64,000 bases of DNA from Herpomyces periplanetae. Lineage: Eukaryota > Ascomycota > Laboulbeniomycetes > Herpomycetales > Herpomycetaceae. Positions 25,701-36,131 of this stretch are shown piece after piece. Below the pieces are notes generated by a model. It did no database searches. It was not told the DNA's origin and was given only the letters and a program-made list of their open reading frames with translations. Location of the stretch: assembly GCA_009733715.1 (NCBI GenBank), contig WMKJ01000006.1, forward strand, positions 1-64,000, written 5' to 3'. The position numbers and the translations under genes were made by a program. Position 1 is the stretch's first letter, and every line of letters starts with the position of its first letter.

Positions 25701-26758
25701 AGTTTTCCCAAAGCAACTGCAGAACGTTCCATAGCTTCGAATGTGAGAGTGTTTGCGATGGTAACGGGAGCCTCTTCAATAATTTTTTGATGGCGACGTT
25801 GAACGGAACAGTCACGACCGAATATTGAAATGTTATTACCGTATTGATCGGCTAGTAATTGAACTTCTAAGTGACGGGCATTACCGGCCATTTTCATGAT
25901 AAAGATTGGAGATCCAGGTATTTCACAGGCGGCGGCTTTGTAAAGTGAGATGAAGTTTTCTTCGGATTCTACTTTACGAATCCCTTTACCACCACCACCT
26001 TCGGAGGCTTTAATCATGACTGGAAAACCGATTTTTTTGGCGACTTCCAAGCCTTCTTCAGGAGAATGAAGGCATCCTTTATTGTAAACGTGATCTTCGA
26101 CAGTTACAATACCATTAGTGCTAACTCGAACTTCATCTACACCGGAGCCGGACCAAGGTATACAAGGGACACCAGCATGTTGGGCGACGATAGTTGAAGA
26201 GATTTTATCGCCTAGTGAGCGCATTGCTGAACCAGGTGGTCCAATGAATACAATTTTGTGAGGAGAAGCAGCAAGAGATTCGGGTAGTTTTGGATTTTCA
26301 GAGGCATGACCCCAGCCTGCCCAAACGGCGTGAACGCCCATACGCTCGGCGACATCAACTATAAGCTCAACATTGGCGTAGTTGTTGTTATTAGTTCCAC
26401 CGGGAACTTCGACATACTGGTCAGCCATGCGAATATAATCAGCATTAGCGGCTAAATCTTCAGGGGTGGCCATAACGGTGAATTGGATGGCACGTTCATC
26501 ACCAAAAGTTTCGTAAGCCCACTTGCGAACTGAACGGATCTCTTTAACGGCAGCAATTCCATTATTAGCAATTAAAACATTAGTTATGACGGTATGTCCA
26601 CCACTTGAAGCGACAAAATCTTTGACTTTGCTGGGAGGGGCAGCAGAGAGGTGATTTCCACCGATGAAGTGGGGGGGTAAATTAGCATGATGATCAACGT
26701 AAGAGAAGTTTGAAGTTTCGGAGGAGGAAGGACACCGAGATGAAGATTTACGCGCCAT
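19799..26758 (-). CDS. ACC1: Acetyl-CoA carboxylase
   Basis: Multidomain cytosolic enzyme making malonyl-CoA, the committed step of fatty-acid synthesis. A single 6.96 kb exon encodes 2319 residues, slightly longer than yeast Acc1. Order seen: biotin carboxylase (VLIANNGIAAVKEIRSVRKW, ATP-grasp loop EGGGGKGIRKVE, then EVQLLADQYG and ELNPRLQVEHPTTEMV), BCCP with the biotinyl-lysine motif EVMKMYMPL at about residue 730, a long central domain, then carboxyltransferase (GARLGMAEE, YLYLSQKGK, GGTQIMFRNGVSHMTA, FNHGEQLPLIILANWRGFSGGQRDM, GVLEPEGTIGIKFR). The C-terminus after LKKLSQKPPPRG is unusual: a coding run of ten C (minus strand), then a hydrophobic tail YYYFLFPILSYTVA. That end may reflect an unspliced short intron or an indel in the homopolymer. 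Confidence 0.98.
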   Translation of the reverse strand: MARKSSSRCPSSSETSNFSYVDHHANLPPHFIGGNHLSAAPPSKVKDFVASSGGHTVITNVLIANNGIAAVKEIRSVRKWAYETFGDERAIQFTVMATPEDLAANADYIRMADQYVEVPGGTNNNNYANVELIVDVAERMGVHAVWAGWGHASENPKLPESLAASPHKIVFIGPPGSAMRSLGDKISSTIVAQHAGVPCIPWSGSGVDEVRVSTNGIVTVEDHVYNKGCLHSPEEGLEVAKKIGFPVMIKASEGGGGKGIRKVESEENFISLYKAAACEIPGSPIFIMKMAGNARHLEVQLLADQYGNNISIFGRDCSVQRRHQKIIEEAPVTIANTLTFEAMERSAVALGKLVGYVSAGTVEYLYSHADDKFYFLELNPRLQVEHPTTEMVSGVNLPAAQLQIAMGIPLHRIKDIRLLYGADPRTTTEIDFDFSKEGSEQNQRRPKPKGHTTACRITSEDPGEGFKPSSGTVHELNFRSSSNVWGYFSVGTAGGIHSFSDSQFGHIFAYGENRTASRKHMVIALKELCIRGDFRTTIEYLIKLLETPAFEENTITTGWLDEMISKKLTAERPDSMIACICGAVTKAYIASEICLKDYRTSLERGQVPSMDTLKTVFPVDFIYEGQRYKFTATKSSTDSFTLFINGSKCTVGVRALADGGLLILLNGKSHNVYWKDEVGATRLSVDAKTCLLEQENDPTQLRTPSPGKLIQYTIDNGDHVTKGQPFAEVEVMKMYMPLVAPEDGVVNLIKQPGATLEAGDILGVLALDDPSKVKSAVPFLGSMPEFGTPVVIGSKPHQRFAFLFGILKDILLGYDNSVIMQSVLKELVEVLQNPELPYSEWNSQASALHSRMPNRLDSSLSLIVERSHSRNLEFPAKQLKKAFNKFIETNMEAAEASILKDSLAPLVAVMDTYSEGLKVHEYKVIVDLIEQFWEVEKLFASRQSRDEEVILRLRDEHKDNVSHVVQIVLAHARVNSRSNLIIAILDLYRPNKPGVGNVAQYFKSALHKLTDLESRSTTKVALKAREVLILCAMPSLEERTIQMEHILRTSVVESRYGEPGWDHRKPDFNIIKEVVDSRYVAFDVLPLFFVHKDPWVSLAALEVYIRRAYRAYQLNKLEYHVDQDPPFILSWEFSLRKVGESNHGLSVEASHPSQPCALVMHEFNRTSSISDMTYLTAQRDAMASRKGVVVPVRFLDEAEEFLMRALETFPSKAIPSSRNISSTNLLTADRHVKRNTTHVRQEMQHELTGVCNIAVQDCESFDDKETLQRILPIIQSYKDELLMRRVRRLTFICGHKDGTYPGYYTFRGPVFEEDTRIRHVEPALAFQLELGRLSKFHIRPVFTENRNIHVYEAIGKDAENDKRYFTRAVVRPGRLREDIPTAEYLVSEADRLMGDILDAMEIIGNNNSDMNHIYINFSTVFALEPMTIQGHIERFIERFWKRLWRLRVTGAEIRIICTDPSTGVPCPLRVVITNTSGYIVQIELYMEKKSDKGNEWVFYSIGGTTKVGSMHLRPVSTPYPTKGALQPKRYKAHIMGTQYVYDFPELFRQAIEISWDHAVKQNQQMKESKPIKGECIEYNELVLDDSDHLIEVSREPGANNIGMVGWIITAKTPEYPKGRRFIIIANDITFKIGSFGPSEDKFFLKCSELARKLGIPRIYLSANSGARLGMAEELIPLFLVEWNDVNRPEAGFKYLYLSQKGKMKLINDGNEKSVTTEEVIVNGEVRHKIKAIIGMEEGLGVECLKGSGTIAGETSRAYEEIFTITLVTCRSVGIGAYLVRLGQRVIQVEGQPIILTGAVALNKLLGREVYTSNLQLGGTQIMFRNGVSHMTASDDFEGLLKIVKWLSFVPDRVDNPIPITISSDTWDRDIAYCLTQRSTYDVRWLIAGKETDDGGFLSGLFDKDSFEEALEGWARTVVVGRARLGGIPVGVICVETRTIENVTPADPANPESIEQVTSEAGGVWYPNSAYKTAQAIYDFNHGEQLPLIILANWRGFSGGQRDMYNEVLKYGSYIVDALVKYKQPIFVYIPPFGELRGGSWVVVDSTINPTYMEMYADKEARGGVLEPEGTIGIKFRKDKQLEAMVRLDSEYAELKRQAANPQASREELDEVKRKMTERETLLLPVYTQISLHYADLHDRAERMKAKQTIRCELEWKNVRRFFYWRLRRRVMEEQILGKLTAAEGEMRRRDNEEEGQENINREKNLKLLEEWSGIPEFDEDDRAVCSWYENNQARIQRQMDEIRREAVTQSVGNLLQQDLDAGLAGIRAVLDQMPPAEVEAFLKKLSQKPPPRGTPVVGVRSTIQVYYYFLFPILSYTVA

Positions 26759-29342
26759 GAATGAGATGATGAAAGATGGTATACGCAGTAAGTTAATCGG
26801 ATAAGATGAGGAAGATTGCGAATGGTTGATTGAGAGTAGAGGAAAGTAAAAGAAGGGTAAAAGATTGTGAGGGAGTATAGTATGGCTTATAAGACATTAA
26901 AAATGTGAAGGAGACGGATAGCATGAAGAGGAACGATGCTCATAAGGTGAGTGAAAGGATGGTCAAAACATGTACGATGAAGAGATGAAAACATCAAGGG
27001 AAAGTAGGAGCTTAGGTAAGTGATATTTTTGAAGTGGGAAGAGTAGAAAAAAAAGAATTTGCGGAGGTCGAGAGAGGGAAAAAGAGGGTGATTTAAAGGG
27101 AAAAGCGAGGATAAAAGAGGAGAAGGGTGTCAAAAAAAGAGATGGGGAAATAAAGGTTGAAAAAGCTAAGATGGAGGAAAGTGAGGGAAGTAAGAGTAGA
27201 GAAGGTAACGAATTACGGGATAGTATAGAACTTTGGGGAGTAGAATTGATGGAAGAGAAAAAAATTACAAAAGAAAAAGGTGAAAATGGGGAGTGGAAGA
27301 TGGAAAGAGATTTGGAGGGTAAAAGCAAGAAGAAAAAGTAGGAAGAGAATGGGAAGGAAAATAAGAGGAAGTGAAGAAGGGATGAATGGATGTGTATAAG
27401 TCAATTAATTAGGGAAACATACAAAAAATGTGAAAGAAAATGTTTAAGATTAATGAAGTAGATGAATATGAATTGATATGATCGCGAAAAATCGCGAAGA
27501 GTACGTGATGGAAGAGAATTGAAGCCGCGAGAAAAAGATCGCCAAAATTTGACTAAAAGTCGGGAAGAGCTGAGCCACACGATGGGAAGAAGAGGCGGTG
27601 CACGGGTTAGGGAGGAATTTTGCGGAGTTTTGTAGTTGAACAAGATACTAGAAGACGACTAGATTAATTTGGATCCACATCCACACTCCCGAATAATGGA
27701 AACAAAAATCATTTATTCTCCGTACCCAACACCATTCTCGCGTCCTTTTCTTCTCGCCTCCCCTCAAACCAACTTTTGTCGAAAATTTCCGCATTGGGAA
27801 ATAAAAATACGACTGGTCACGTGGGCCAGGATCAAGGGAACGCTTTTGCAGGGTAAATAGATGCAGATGCAGATGCACGCGATGGCACGACGGCACGGAC
27901 AAAGATGCAGATGTAAATTGATTGTCTACCCTGGGCGAATTGGTTAATAGATTGTTTAAAACATGGTTCAGGTCATGGACCGGTAAACTCTAGGTTAATT
28001 GACTTTAGACTTGTGTATAGTTGTCCATGGTACTTAATGGATTTTGCATTAACAGCTAACGTCGTTACTGGATCTTTATGCATATTTCTAGAAAACTAGA
28101 GTTGACACAACCAGTAAGGATTATTCTACACTTTAATGTTACAGGGGACTGAGAGAATAAACTGGCAACCAACTTTTCAAAATATAGGCTCTCCCACGCC
28201 CAAAAGTCATGGGGACGTCTACTCTATGAATATTGCAGGTAGACTGAAAACAGAATTCAAATTCAATGACATTTAAAACCTTTCCACTAAATTTGCTATG
28301 TACACTGATTAGCCCCTCCATGAGAATTTATGCCTAAACGAATAGAGACGTAAATACAATGAAAACATAACCCACAGCAAACCAACAAAACTTAAACACT
28401 AAACCACCAGTAAAGGGAAAGTAACAAGTGAGATAGATAAAAGATGAATCGTACTCCTTGGCTGAACAATTCATGAGAATATTAACATCTGGTAGATCTG
28501 ATTAAAGTTGATAAAGGCGCTTCCCCAAGAAGCCAATAAAAACATATATTCACACCCATTTTCACAAGCAACAGCCGCTACTATGTAGTAAGTCATAGAC
28601 TTTTATCACGTTAGAATAGCATGCAAGGCGAGCTTGATTTTGAGTGCCAGAAGACAAACTTTTTGGTCTGTCAAATGTAAACACCAGATGTTTCGACAAA
28701 AAGAGAAGTTGGAATGCCTTCGTACGAAACCACAACGCTGAGAAGAAATTAGATGGAAATAACCATCTGGACGTTGGAGAGGTTCATAAAATAATCCTTT
28801 AGGACAGATTTAGTACAAGGGAACAAGCCATTCTCCCGGCAAAATATTGCGCCCAAGTCAAAACGTTAACGTCAAGCCATTTTACTAGCTTCTCATAATC
28901 GCCCGTATAAAAACACGCGGCAAAGAAAGAAAATTTTCCGATGACATTCACATGGACGGACGATCATCCAGGTACACGCTTTGACGTATATGTTATTAGA
29001 GTAAATATTTTAGTGTTTGCCACATCTCGTATATCTAGAGCTTTGTCCGATGACGGCGTAGCGCAAACACCGTACATACCAGTCATGTAGTAAGCCCAAA
29101 GATAAAGAGTAGCAAGGCAAAATAATGTTCCAATAGTCGATGATGTAAATAACTCATCCAACCAATACCGTAAAAGCTTCTTTACGATAAACATCGAGTT
29201 GCTGAACCATTGAGTTTTCACGATTCCAAGCTTTATGGAGCTTAGAAAGTGTTATACAAGGCGCAGATGAATAGGCCATGCGACACCTTGCGCCTTTATG
29301 AAGGAAAAAAAACCCTAGTTATAAAACTTGCTTGATTATACA
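26759..29342. other. Long intergenic interval with ACC1 promoter; possible unresolved small genes
   Basis: Bases 26759-27660 are strongly purine-rich on the + strand, the ACC1 leader/promoter side. At about 27665 the skew flips to pyrimidine-rich, with CACGTG at 27818-27823. Beyond this I see fragments that could be exons but no model I trust. On the + strand, 28136-28276 is open (MLQGTERINWQPTFQNIGSP...) and ends in RLKTEFKFNDI. On the minus strand, frames between 29279 and 28964 include MAYSSAPCITLSKLHKAWNR and a membrane-like LFCLATLYLWAYY. None is a recognised family. Confidence 0.4.
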
Positions 29343-30689
29343 CTAAACTTCCGTAGTCGAATTGGGCACTGCCGTAGTAGGTTCATAGCGAACACTAGAA
29401 CGGGATGGCGATATACTGTTGCTGTTAGTGGCGGGAAGCTTGGAGCGAGCATTCTGAACTCGGGCTTCAAGCTTTTGCATTTTACCAATCAAACCGCGTA
29501 TTTGGTATAGAGAACCAGACCTTGGTAAATCGTTATCAATTTTGGAGTGAGCAGATGAATTTGTGGCTAATTTAGGGCGGAATGATTGATTTTCATGAGA
29601 CCGTTTTGATGGTTTTGGCATGTTAATTAAAACGGGTCCTCCGGTGTTTAAGAATTGAGTAAGTAAAGAATTACTGGATGAATTAGCCAACAGTGAACTA
29701 GCATGTGAAGGTGCACGCGACCTATCACCGGAAACGGAGGATTGTGTCCTAAAGGGCAAACCATGGGATGGGTGATCTTGTTTGGACGAAGGTTGTAAGA
29801 TTTGACGAGCATGATGGGAGCCCGCATTAGAAGGATTTGACAGGGGAGGAGATGGAGGCGAGGATAGTCCGATGATATCAATCTTGGGAGATGTTAGCCG
29901 GCTAGACGATGCCGTGGTTAACGAAGTTGAAGCCTCGGAATCCGGGGAACATGGCATAGCGACATTAGACGTCATGGAAGATTGACATGAATGAGATCGA
30001 CATGTGGATAAACCGGTATCGACTCTTCGTAATTTATCAGACAACACCTCGGCTTCAACTTTAAGGTCGGAAAGTTCATTTCGTAAACGTTGATTTTGGA
30101 TGCGCAAACTTTCACGTTCTTGTTCACCTATGCGAATTTCTTCTTCGAATAAAACACATCTTTCAAGGGAGGTATTATATTTATGCTCTAAATCTTCCAA
30201 GGAAGAAGATGTATGGCGAGCCTGTCGTTCGTAGTCATCGTTAGCTACTTCGATGTCACGGATTTTAAGCTGTAGGGTGCGGTTAGCTTCTCGTAGTGAA
30301 GTAACTTCCTTTTGTAAGATGGCTTGGGCGTTGGAAGCTTCAACTTTCGATTGGTGATACTTTGACTAAAATGAAAATGATGTGGAAAGGGGAGTAAGCG
30401 AAAAGCTAAATGATATGATACGATGGATGTGCTTAGATAGCGAATGAAATCATACCTTCCATTCATTAACTTGATAGGATAAATCTTCCACGCGACTTTT
30501 TAAGAGACGTTCGCGTTGCTCCGAAGCCTCAATATCTTTTTCTAACTCAGATTCAAGCTCACGGCTAGAAGCTTGAAAGTCTTGAAGTTCAGTTTCAAGT
30601 TGCTCATACTGATTTTTGTAATAGGCTAATTCCTCAGATACGGAGGTAAAAGCAGTAGGAGCATTTGGAGAAGATGGACAACTTGTCAT
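29343..30689 (-). CDS. nudE: NudE-family nuclear distribution protein
   Basis: Coiled-coil adaptor that binds LIS1 and dynein and supports nuclear migration. Exons 30689-30456 and 30365-29343 (donor GTATGA, acceptor TTTTAG) give 418 residues. The N-terminal 200 residues form a long heptad helix: SEELAYYKNQYEQLETELQD, LLKSRVEDLSYQVNEWK|SKYHQSKVEA, LREANRTLQLKIRDIEVAND, DDYERQARHTSSSLEDLEHK and RCVLFEEEIRIGEQERESLR. These are the conserved NudE/NDEL1 segments for LIS1 binding. The rest is Ser/Pro-rich and disordered, with a short conserved SLYQIRGLIGKMQKLEARVQ near the C-terminus. Length and layout fit fungal NudE. Confidence 0.92.
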
Positions 30690-32608
30690 AACGAGGATGG
30701 AAATGCTGGAAGATAGTTAAGTTTGATGATTAGTTGGTGTACAATTAACACTTTTAGCTTTGTGCGTACAATATATGAGGTATATAAGAAAAAATCTAAG
30801 GGGATAATGACAAGTTTGGTATTGTAAGAAGATTAACGTTGCATATCGACATGTTAACGTAAACGAGTAAAAAAGTGGTGTGTAAATTTTAGCATGTTGA
30901 CATCAAAATAACGGTGATGAAGAAGTAATAGAAAATTATCAATAATGAAGAAATGAGGGCTTAAACGTGAAAATTAGAAACATGCAGAATTTATTTTGGA
31001 GAAAAAACCCGATAACCGAAGAAAATTCGTTAAAATACTGAAAAAAATCGCATTTTGGCGCATTTTGCAAGAAAGCCGTCATGTCACGTGCCGACAGGAT
31101 GCGAACTCGCTTACTCAGAATTGGGAAATGTTCGAGTAGACATAGTCAATCAATACGGAAGGCGCGACCAGCAAATACTAAAGGAACGTCTTCACGTTGC
31201 TGCCAAAAAGGGGCTAACGAACTACCAAACTCAGCAGGCGCCACTCTTCCCACACTAGCGTTTGGGTGGAAAAGGATAATCAGTTAATCCGAACGTAAAC
31301 CGGTTTGGACATCAAGGGAGGATGGATGTGTTTGATGGAATAAACGTAGATGTACACACGCTTGGAAGAAGGAAGTGGGTTGAACTGACTTGATAAGATA
31401 TGAGTAGCCTTAGTAACGCGAAGGAATAAAAGGGCTATGACTACAAATATATTTACCGGGATTTACAAAACAATTTATACAGTATCTAGTAAATTTGTAT
31501 AGCTGTATGCACGGAAATCCACTTACATAAGCCATAATCCCCTCTTCTAACTCTTACCATCCCTCCACTATTGCCAAAACCTCACCCAACGTCCGCTTAC
31601 TAAGACACTTATATTGGAACTGGATTGGGACACGTGATAAAGTCATTTTGGACGGTGGAAGAGAGATAGTTTGGGATTAAGTTATGGCGTAGAAAAGGTC
31701 TGGAAGGGAGATGAGGAGGTTTTGCCCTTGGATTGACTATGAAACAGTTGAGGTTGTCTCGTGAGCTCAGGATAATTTAGCTTACTTTTATAGATGACTA
31801 AGTGTATACGAATATAATGGCAGGCATATGCATTTATATACTTATTAATATGTATACAGCAGTAGTAGCTATACACAAGCAAAGGTACATGTATACACAA
31901 ATATCCCAATTTATCCATACTCAGATACATTATTTTAAATATACACAAATACATACAATTTCATTTTTTCCTCCTATAATTCACAATTCCATTTGCCTAC
32001 ACCCTCTCCTCTTCTACGCTCCTTCAACCTTTCCCATTCCACAGTCCCATCTTAGTAAGCTGACCTAATTAGTTCACTAAACAATGTTGCACGTGGTTTC
32101 AAGTAGGCGCATTTTTATATGTCCGATACCGATCCCAAAGTTTTTCTTCGTCGCGAGAAATTTTACAATTTTTACCACATCCACATTCTCACGATACATT
32201 AATTTTTAACTTCTATCGTTAGGATTTCCCCACTATTTGGCGTTAACTTAGTGCTGGTTTTCCCTGACATTATTATTACAATTAAATTTTTTATATTAGC
32301 ACTTTTCACCTTCGTACTTTTACATTTGTGTATACATAGACTGGTCAACGCGCGTGCGCGCCCCCGTTCTTCCATCAGCCCTGATTATTTGCTCAACATA
32401 GTATCTTACTCCATATATTTTCACTTATCATTCTAACGGTACTCGATGGCACCATCGAATAACCCTGGTTCTTAATTGTACATGAACAACAGCACGCTTT
32501 ATTGCGTAAATTCTAGCGTGTTCTATCGTAATACCTACTACATTACTATACTAACTTTACCATTTGCAAAACAACTATTACATATGCTTTAATTTACCAC
32601 TTTTAACC
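30690..32608. other. Divergent intergenic region between nudE and the membrane-protein gene
   Basis: About 1.9 kb. CACGTG sites lie at 31085-31090, 31631-31636 and 32090-32095. Bases 31621-31760 are purine-rich on + and 31960-32070 are pyrimidine-rich. TATACA/ACAAATA-type AT-rich repetitive sequence spans 31800-31960. A minus-strand frame starting MTLSRVPIQFQYKCLSKRTL (about 31646-31554) looks protein-like but I could not extend it by splicing. Other open frames look like chance. Confidence 0.4.
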
Positions 32609-33644
32609 ATGGTCGTTACTCGTAGTCATTCACGCGCTTTAACACCTCAAGATTCCTCCTCGGCTTCACCTCCCGTTCGTGATTCACTTTCGCATTCCGT
32701 ATCTCCATCTCCTTCTTTGCGACGACGAACTGTGTCTGGATCCTTGGACGCAGTGTCATCATCATCCTTCTCCACGGCTCCACAGGGTAAACCATCCCGA
32801 CGGGATAAATCGTTATTATCGACTACGAGGTCACATAAAACATTTTCATCCTCTTCAACTTCCCCAAGTGATGCTGATTCTGATGAACTCGGGGCTAAAC
32901 AACCCGTTGGACAACGTTCCCGACTATCAGATTCTACGCCTTTTCCCAAAAAATGCACTATGCGTACACGCAGTTCAATGACTTGGGCTCACCAACCATC
33001 TTTACTCGCGCTACTTTGGATTTCAATTACCCTTCCGCTCGTTCTTCTTGACTCAGCTTACATTCTTGGCCGTCCGCACACTCTACCAGGAGGTCGTTTA
33101 CACAAGCCTTTATTTTCCGGTTACAAAAAATATGGTAGTGTGGATTTATTATATGGTGCCCAAGCATGGGAGGATTCAGTGGGCTTTGCCGCGGCTCAGA
33201 GTATCATGAACGTCATTGAGTGTGTAGGCTATACTCTTTACCTTATCGGCATATGGTTATACAAATCCAATACATCAACGTATTGTCGACCCGCGATCTC
33301 CGGTCGTACGGGCGGCGTAATACTATTGTTGGGCTTGATTTCCGCAACAATGACTTGGAGTAAAACTCTACTCTATCTTTTAACGGAAGCTTGTTCAAAT
33401 TTTCACAGTACGCGTCATAATGAAGCATTTGACTTGATAGTATGGTGGATAATTCCTATGTAAGTTACACCTACTTTTACAGCCCGTTATGCGCATGCAC
33501 ACCCGCTAATTTACTGTATTGTTAACTAGCACGGCATGGATTTTGTTTCCCTTTTACATTATTGTTAAGTTTTCGCGGGAAGCTACCAATGCATTTGAAA
33601 TGGCGTCTATTACGCGCGTTCCAAATCGTTTATCTCGTGCATAG
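32609..33644 (+). CDS. Fungal multi-pass membrane protein of unknown function (EXPERA-like layout)
   Basis: Exons 32609-33459 and 33530-33644 join in phase (donor GTAAGT, branch TTAAC, acceptor CTAG) to give 321 residues. The start ATG sits in the good context AACCATGG. The first 120 residues are Ser/Thr/Arg-rich and probably cytosolic. Then come about four membrane helices: LLALLWISITLPLVLLDSAY, AAQSIMNVIECVGYTLYLIG, GVILLLGLISATMTWSKTLL and LIVWWIIPITAWILFPFYII. Between helices one and two is RPHTLPGGRLHKPLFSGYKK with YGAQAWEDSVGF. I recall fungal hypothetical proteins with this same pattern (LRPH, YG.KAY, WIIPN.LWI). It resembles the EXPERA (EBP/sigma-2 receptor) topology, but that link is only a suggestion. 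No function is assigned. Confidence 0.75.
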
Positions 33645-34266
33645 TCAATTTCACCCCGGCCAATTCATGTGCATGCGCATACGCGCGTACGCAATCAGAG
33701 CGATTCCCCGATTGCTCATCTTTAGTGAACCTGATTTCATTAGTTTCTTTTCTTCATCTATAGCATAGGTACCCTGTATTACATATTATTTGATAGGAAT
33801 GTGATGTACAAGTAGCGTTCACGCCTGCTAATTTTTGGCTTGGTGTTTCACCTTTGTTGCATACTAACTTGTTAGCTTGATCACCCATCCCAAGCTTTAC
33901 ATTGATTACTGGTTTCGCAATAGTTTAAGTTTTGGTTAATCTATCATTTTGCATTATCACGAATTTGTATAAACTTACCATACCTTTGTTAGGCATGCAC
34001 ACCCACATACCCTTCCGAGAGCTACAATGTTAAGCTTGCGGGTGAATGTCGCATGTATGAAGTAAACACATTAGAGTTTTATTTGGAATTGAACGGACAG
34101 GTTTAGTTAATGCGATGAATGATTAAATCGTCGTACTTTAACGTTACAAAAACTTGTTTAACGCAGTGTATAAATTGAATGATGATGATGCAGGTTTGGG
34201 AGAGTGTATACGTGTGTAATAGGGAAGGGGTGGGCGGGGTCGATATACAGTACGGGGGGGGATAGT
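33645..34266. other. Convergent intergenic region
   Basis: Both 3' flanks meet here. Bases 33667-33695 form an alternating purine-pyrimidine stretch rich in CATGCGCATACGCG-type steps. No gene is seen; the minus-strand frame at 34103-34351 runs into the neighbouring gene's 3' end and looks like chance. Confidence 0.5.
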
Positions 34267-36131
34267 TTAGGATACGAGTAAATTGGAGAATAAACATGTT
34301 ACCATGATGAACAAGCCGTACAAAATGAGCAGACGAGCTAGTTTGACGCAACGTGGTGATGTGATGAAGTGTATGGGCGAAGCTTTGCTAGCCTGGACGG
34401 GATGTAAGGGTGTATAGGAAGGTAACGTTGACGGTGAGGATAAGTTCACGGGCGGTGCATAAACGAGGTGGGATAAATTAGACAAAGTTGAAGAAGAGCT
34501 GGAGGTTGAAGTAGACGTTGACGATGATGATGATGATACGGTAGTGGATGGGCGTAAGTTGGAAGCGGAGCGTGAACGTGATAAGCGGTTAGTATTAGCG
34601 GATAATGACGATGGATGGGTTATACCCGTGGATAATTTAACGTATAAAATGGCAGGAAGTATAAAAGATATACAAGTTGACCCAGTGCTGCCGACGTATG
34701 CTAGGACACGATCTAAACTCTCCACACGCAAGGCGAGTGTATAACTAGCGAGTAAAAGTATGGTGGTTAACACGGCAAACGAAGCATCACTCATAGTGAC
34801 AACTCGGGGGGAATGTAAAGTTACTTGAGTGTGACAGGGTAAATGTTGAAGAGAATCAGGTGTAATGGAAGGGGTAGAAGGATTAAGTAGGGTCATGCTC
34901 GACGATGTGGGCTGTTCGCGAGACAGGGTTGAGTTAAACATACGATATTTCCACGATGAAAAGCGTTCACGAATATAACGAGTTAAGGTTGATAAAACAG
35001 ACGATGGATTGTGTAGGGATATACGGTTGATCGTATTATCAAGTAAAGCGTGAAAAGAGATCCGACAAGGATGAATTTGAAGGGGATAAGTAAATGTGAC
35101 CATGGTGACGATAGCAACACGAGCAATCGTACTGAAGATGGACGGAGGGTACATATTAACAATTATATCACGAACCGAATCTCCAAATGTAAGGTAACCG
35201 GCGAGAGCCGTGGTAAGATAAACACCACAAGCTACGGATATACTGGTATATATTAGAGAAAGGGCAGCAGATAAGGGAAAGGGAGGTAAAGGTTGAGATG
35301 CAGAGGGAGGACCAGATATTGATTGCTCGGAATTTGGTTTGCGGGAAGTACGCAATTCGTGTAAAATTGGAAACATATTTTGGTGACATGTGTACGAAAA
35401 GATGACGACGGGTAAACTAGCCAATGCTTGTGTGAAACTACGCCAACGGAAAATATGAAGTTCACGAGGTGCAGATAATGGAGTGTCCTGCCAAAAAACA
35501 TGAACTAGAACGAGGAGGAGAAGGTAAGCTATGGCGATTAAAGCGCAGAAGCTGGTATAGCGTAAAGATTTGAGTTGGCGAAGAAAGGAAACGGGGATTA
35601 TAATGAACATGAAAATGGTGATCCAAAAGTTTCGGGAAAAGAGTACAGATGAGGACGGAAGGGAGGCGAAGAAACCACGGATAACATCCGGCATAAGATC
35701 ACCGATGATGATGAGGTAGCTAACGGCTACACCAAAGCATTTGATAGCGATGGCAAGGTTGAACCATATTTGGGCAGACGGGTAAACCAAACTAGCCAGA
35801 CAAGAAAAGGAAGAAGCAGCGTATGTAGTAGGAAAAGCTTGAGCGGCTAACCATGCACAAGCAGCTTGTAAGTAAAGTCCAAGAGCGGATGTGAAAGCCG
35901 ATGTAACGATAGCGAATACACCTAGAGTCATGCCCATTCGGGCCATAGCAGCTGGCATAGCAAGCAAACCGGCACCGAGGACTAAAGAATACACGTAGGT
36001 AAGTGTCAGTCGGGTAAATATATCGTGATAAAGGGGATATAATGAACGTTAAAAGGTAACTTACTGGTATTGAGAAGATTTATCACGCCTGAGAAGCGAG
36101 CAACGCGAGTAGTTCCAATATCAGAAGACAT
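34267..36131 (-). CDS. Amino-acid transporter, AAAP family (AVT-like)
   Basis: Secondary transporter of the amino acid/auxin permease family, of which fungal vacuolar AVT proteins are members. Exons 36131-36065 and 35981-34267 join in phase (donor GTAAGT, acceptor TTTAG) to give 593 residues. The junction restores the hallmark NLLNT|ILGAGLLAMPAAM of the first helix. About eleven hydrophobic helices follow, including WFNLAIAIKCFGVAVSYLII, FWITIFMFIIIPVSFLRQL, VIFSYTCHQNMFPILHELR (family hallmark YTCHQN) and VAIVTMVTFTYPLQIHPCR. A Ser-rich insert (about residues 460-550) precedes the last helix. The closest type is the AVT5/6/7 group; substrate and direction are not visible. The frame is open upstream of the chosen ATG, so the N-terminus could be longer. 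Confidence 0.88.
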
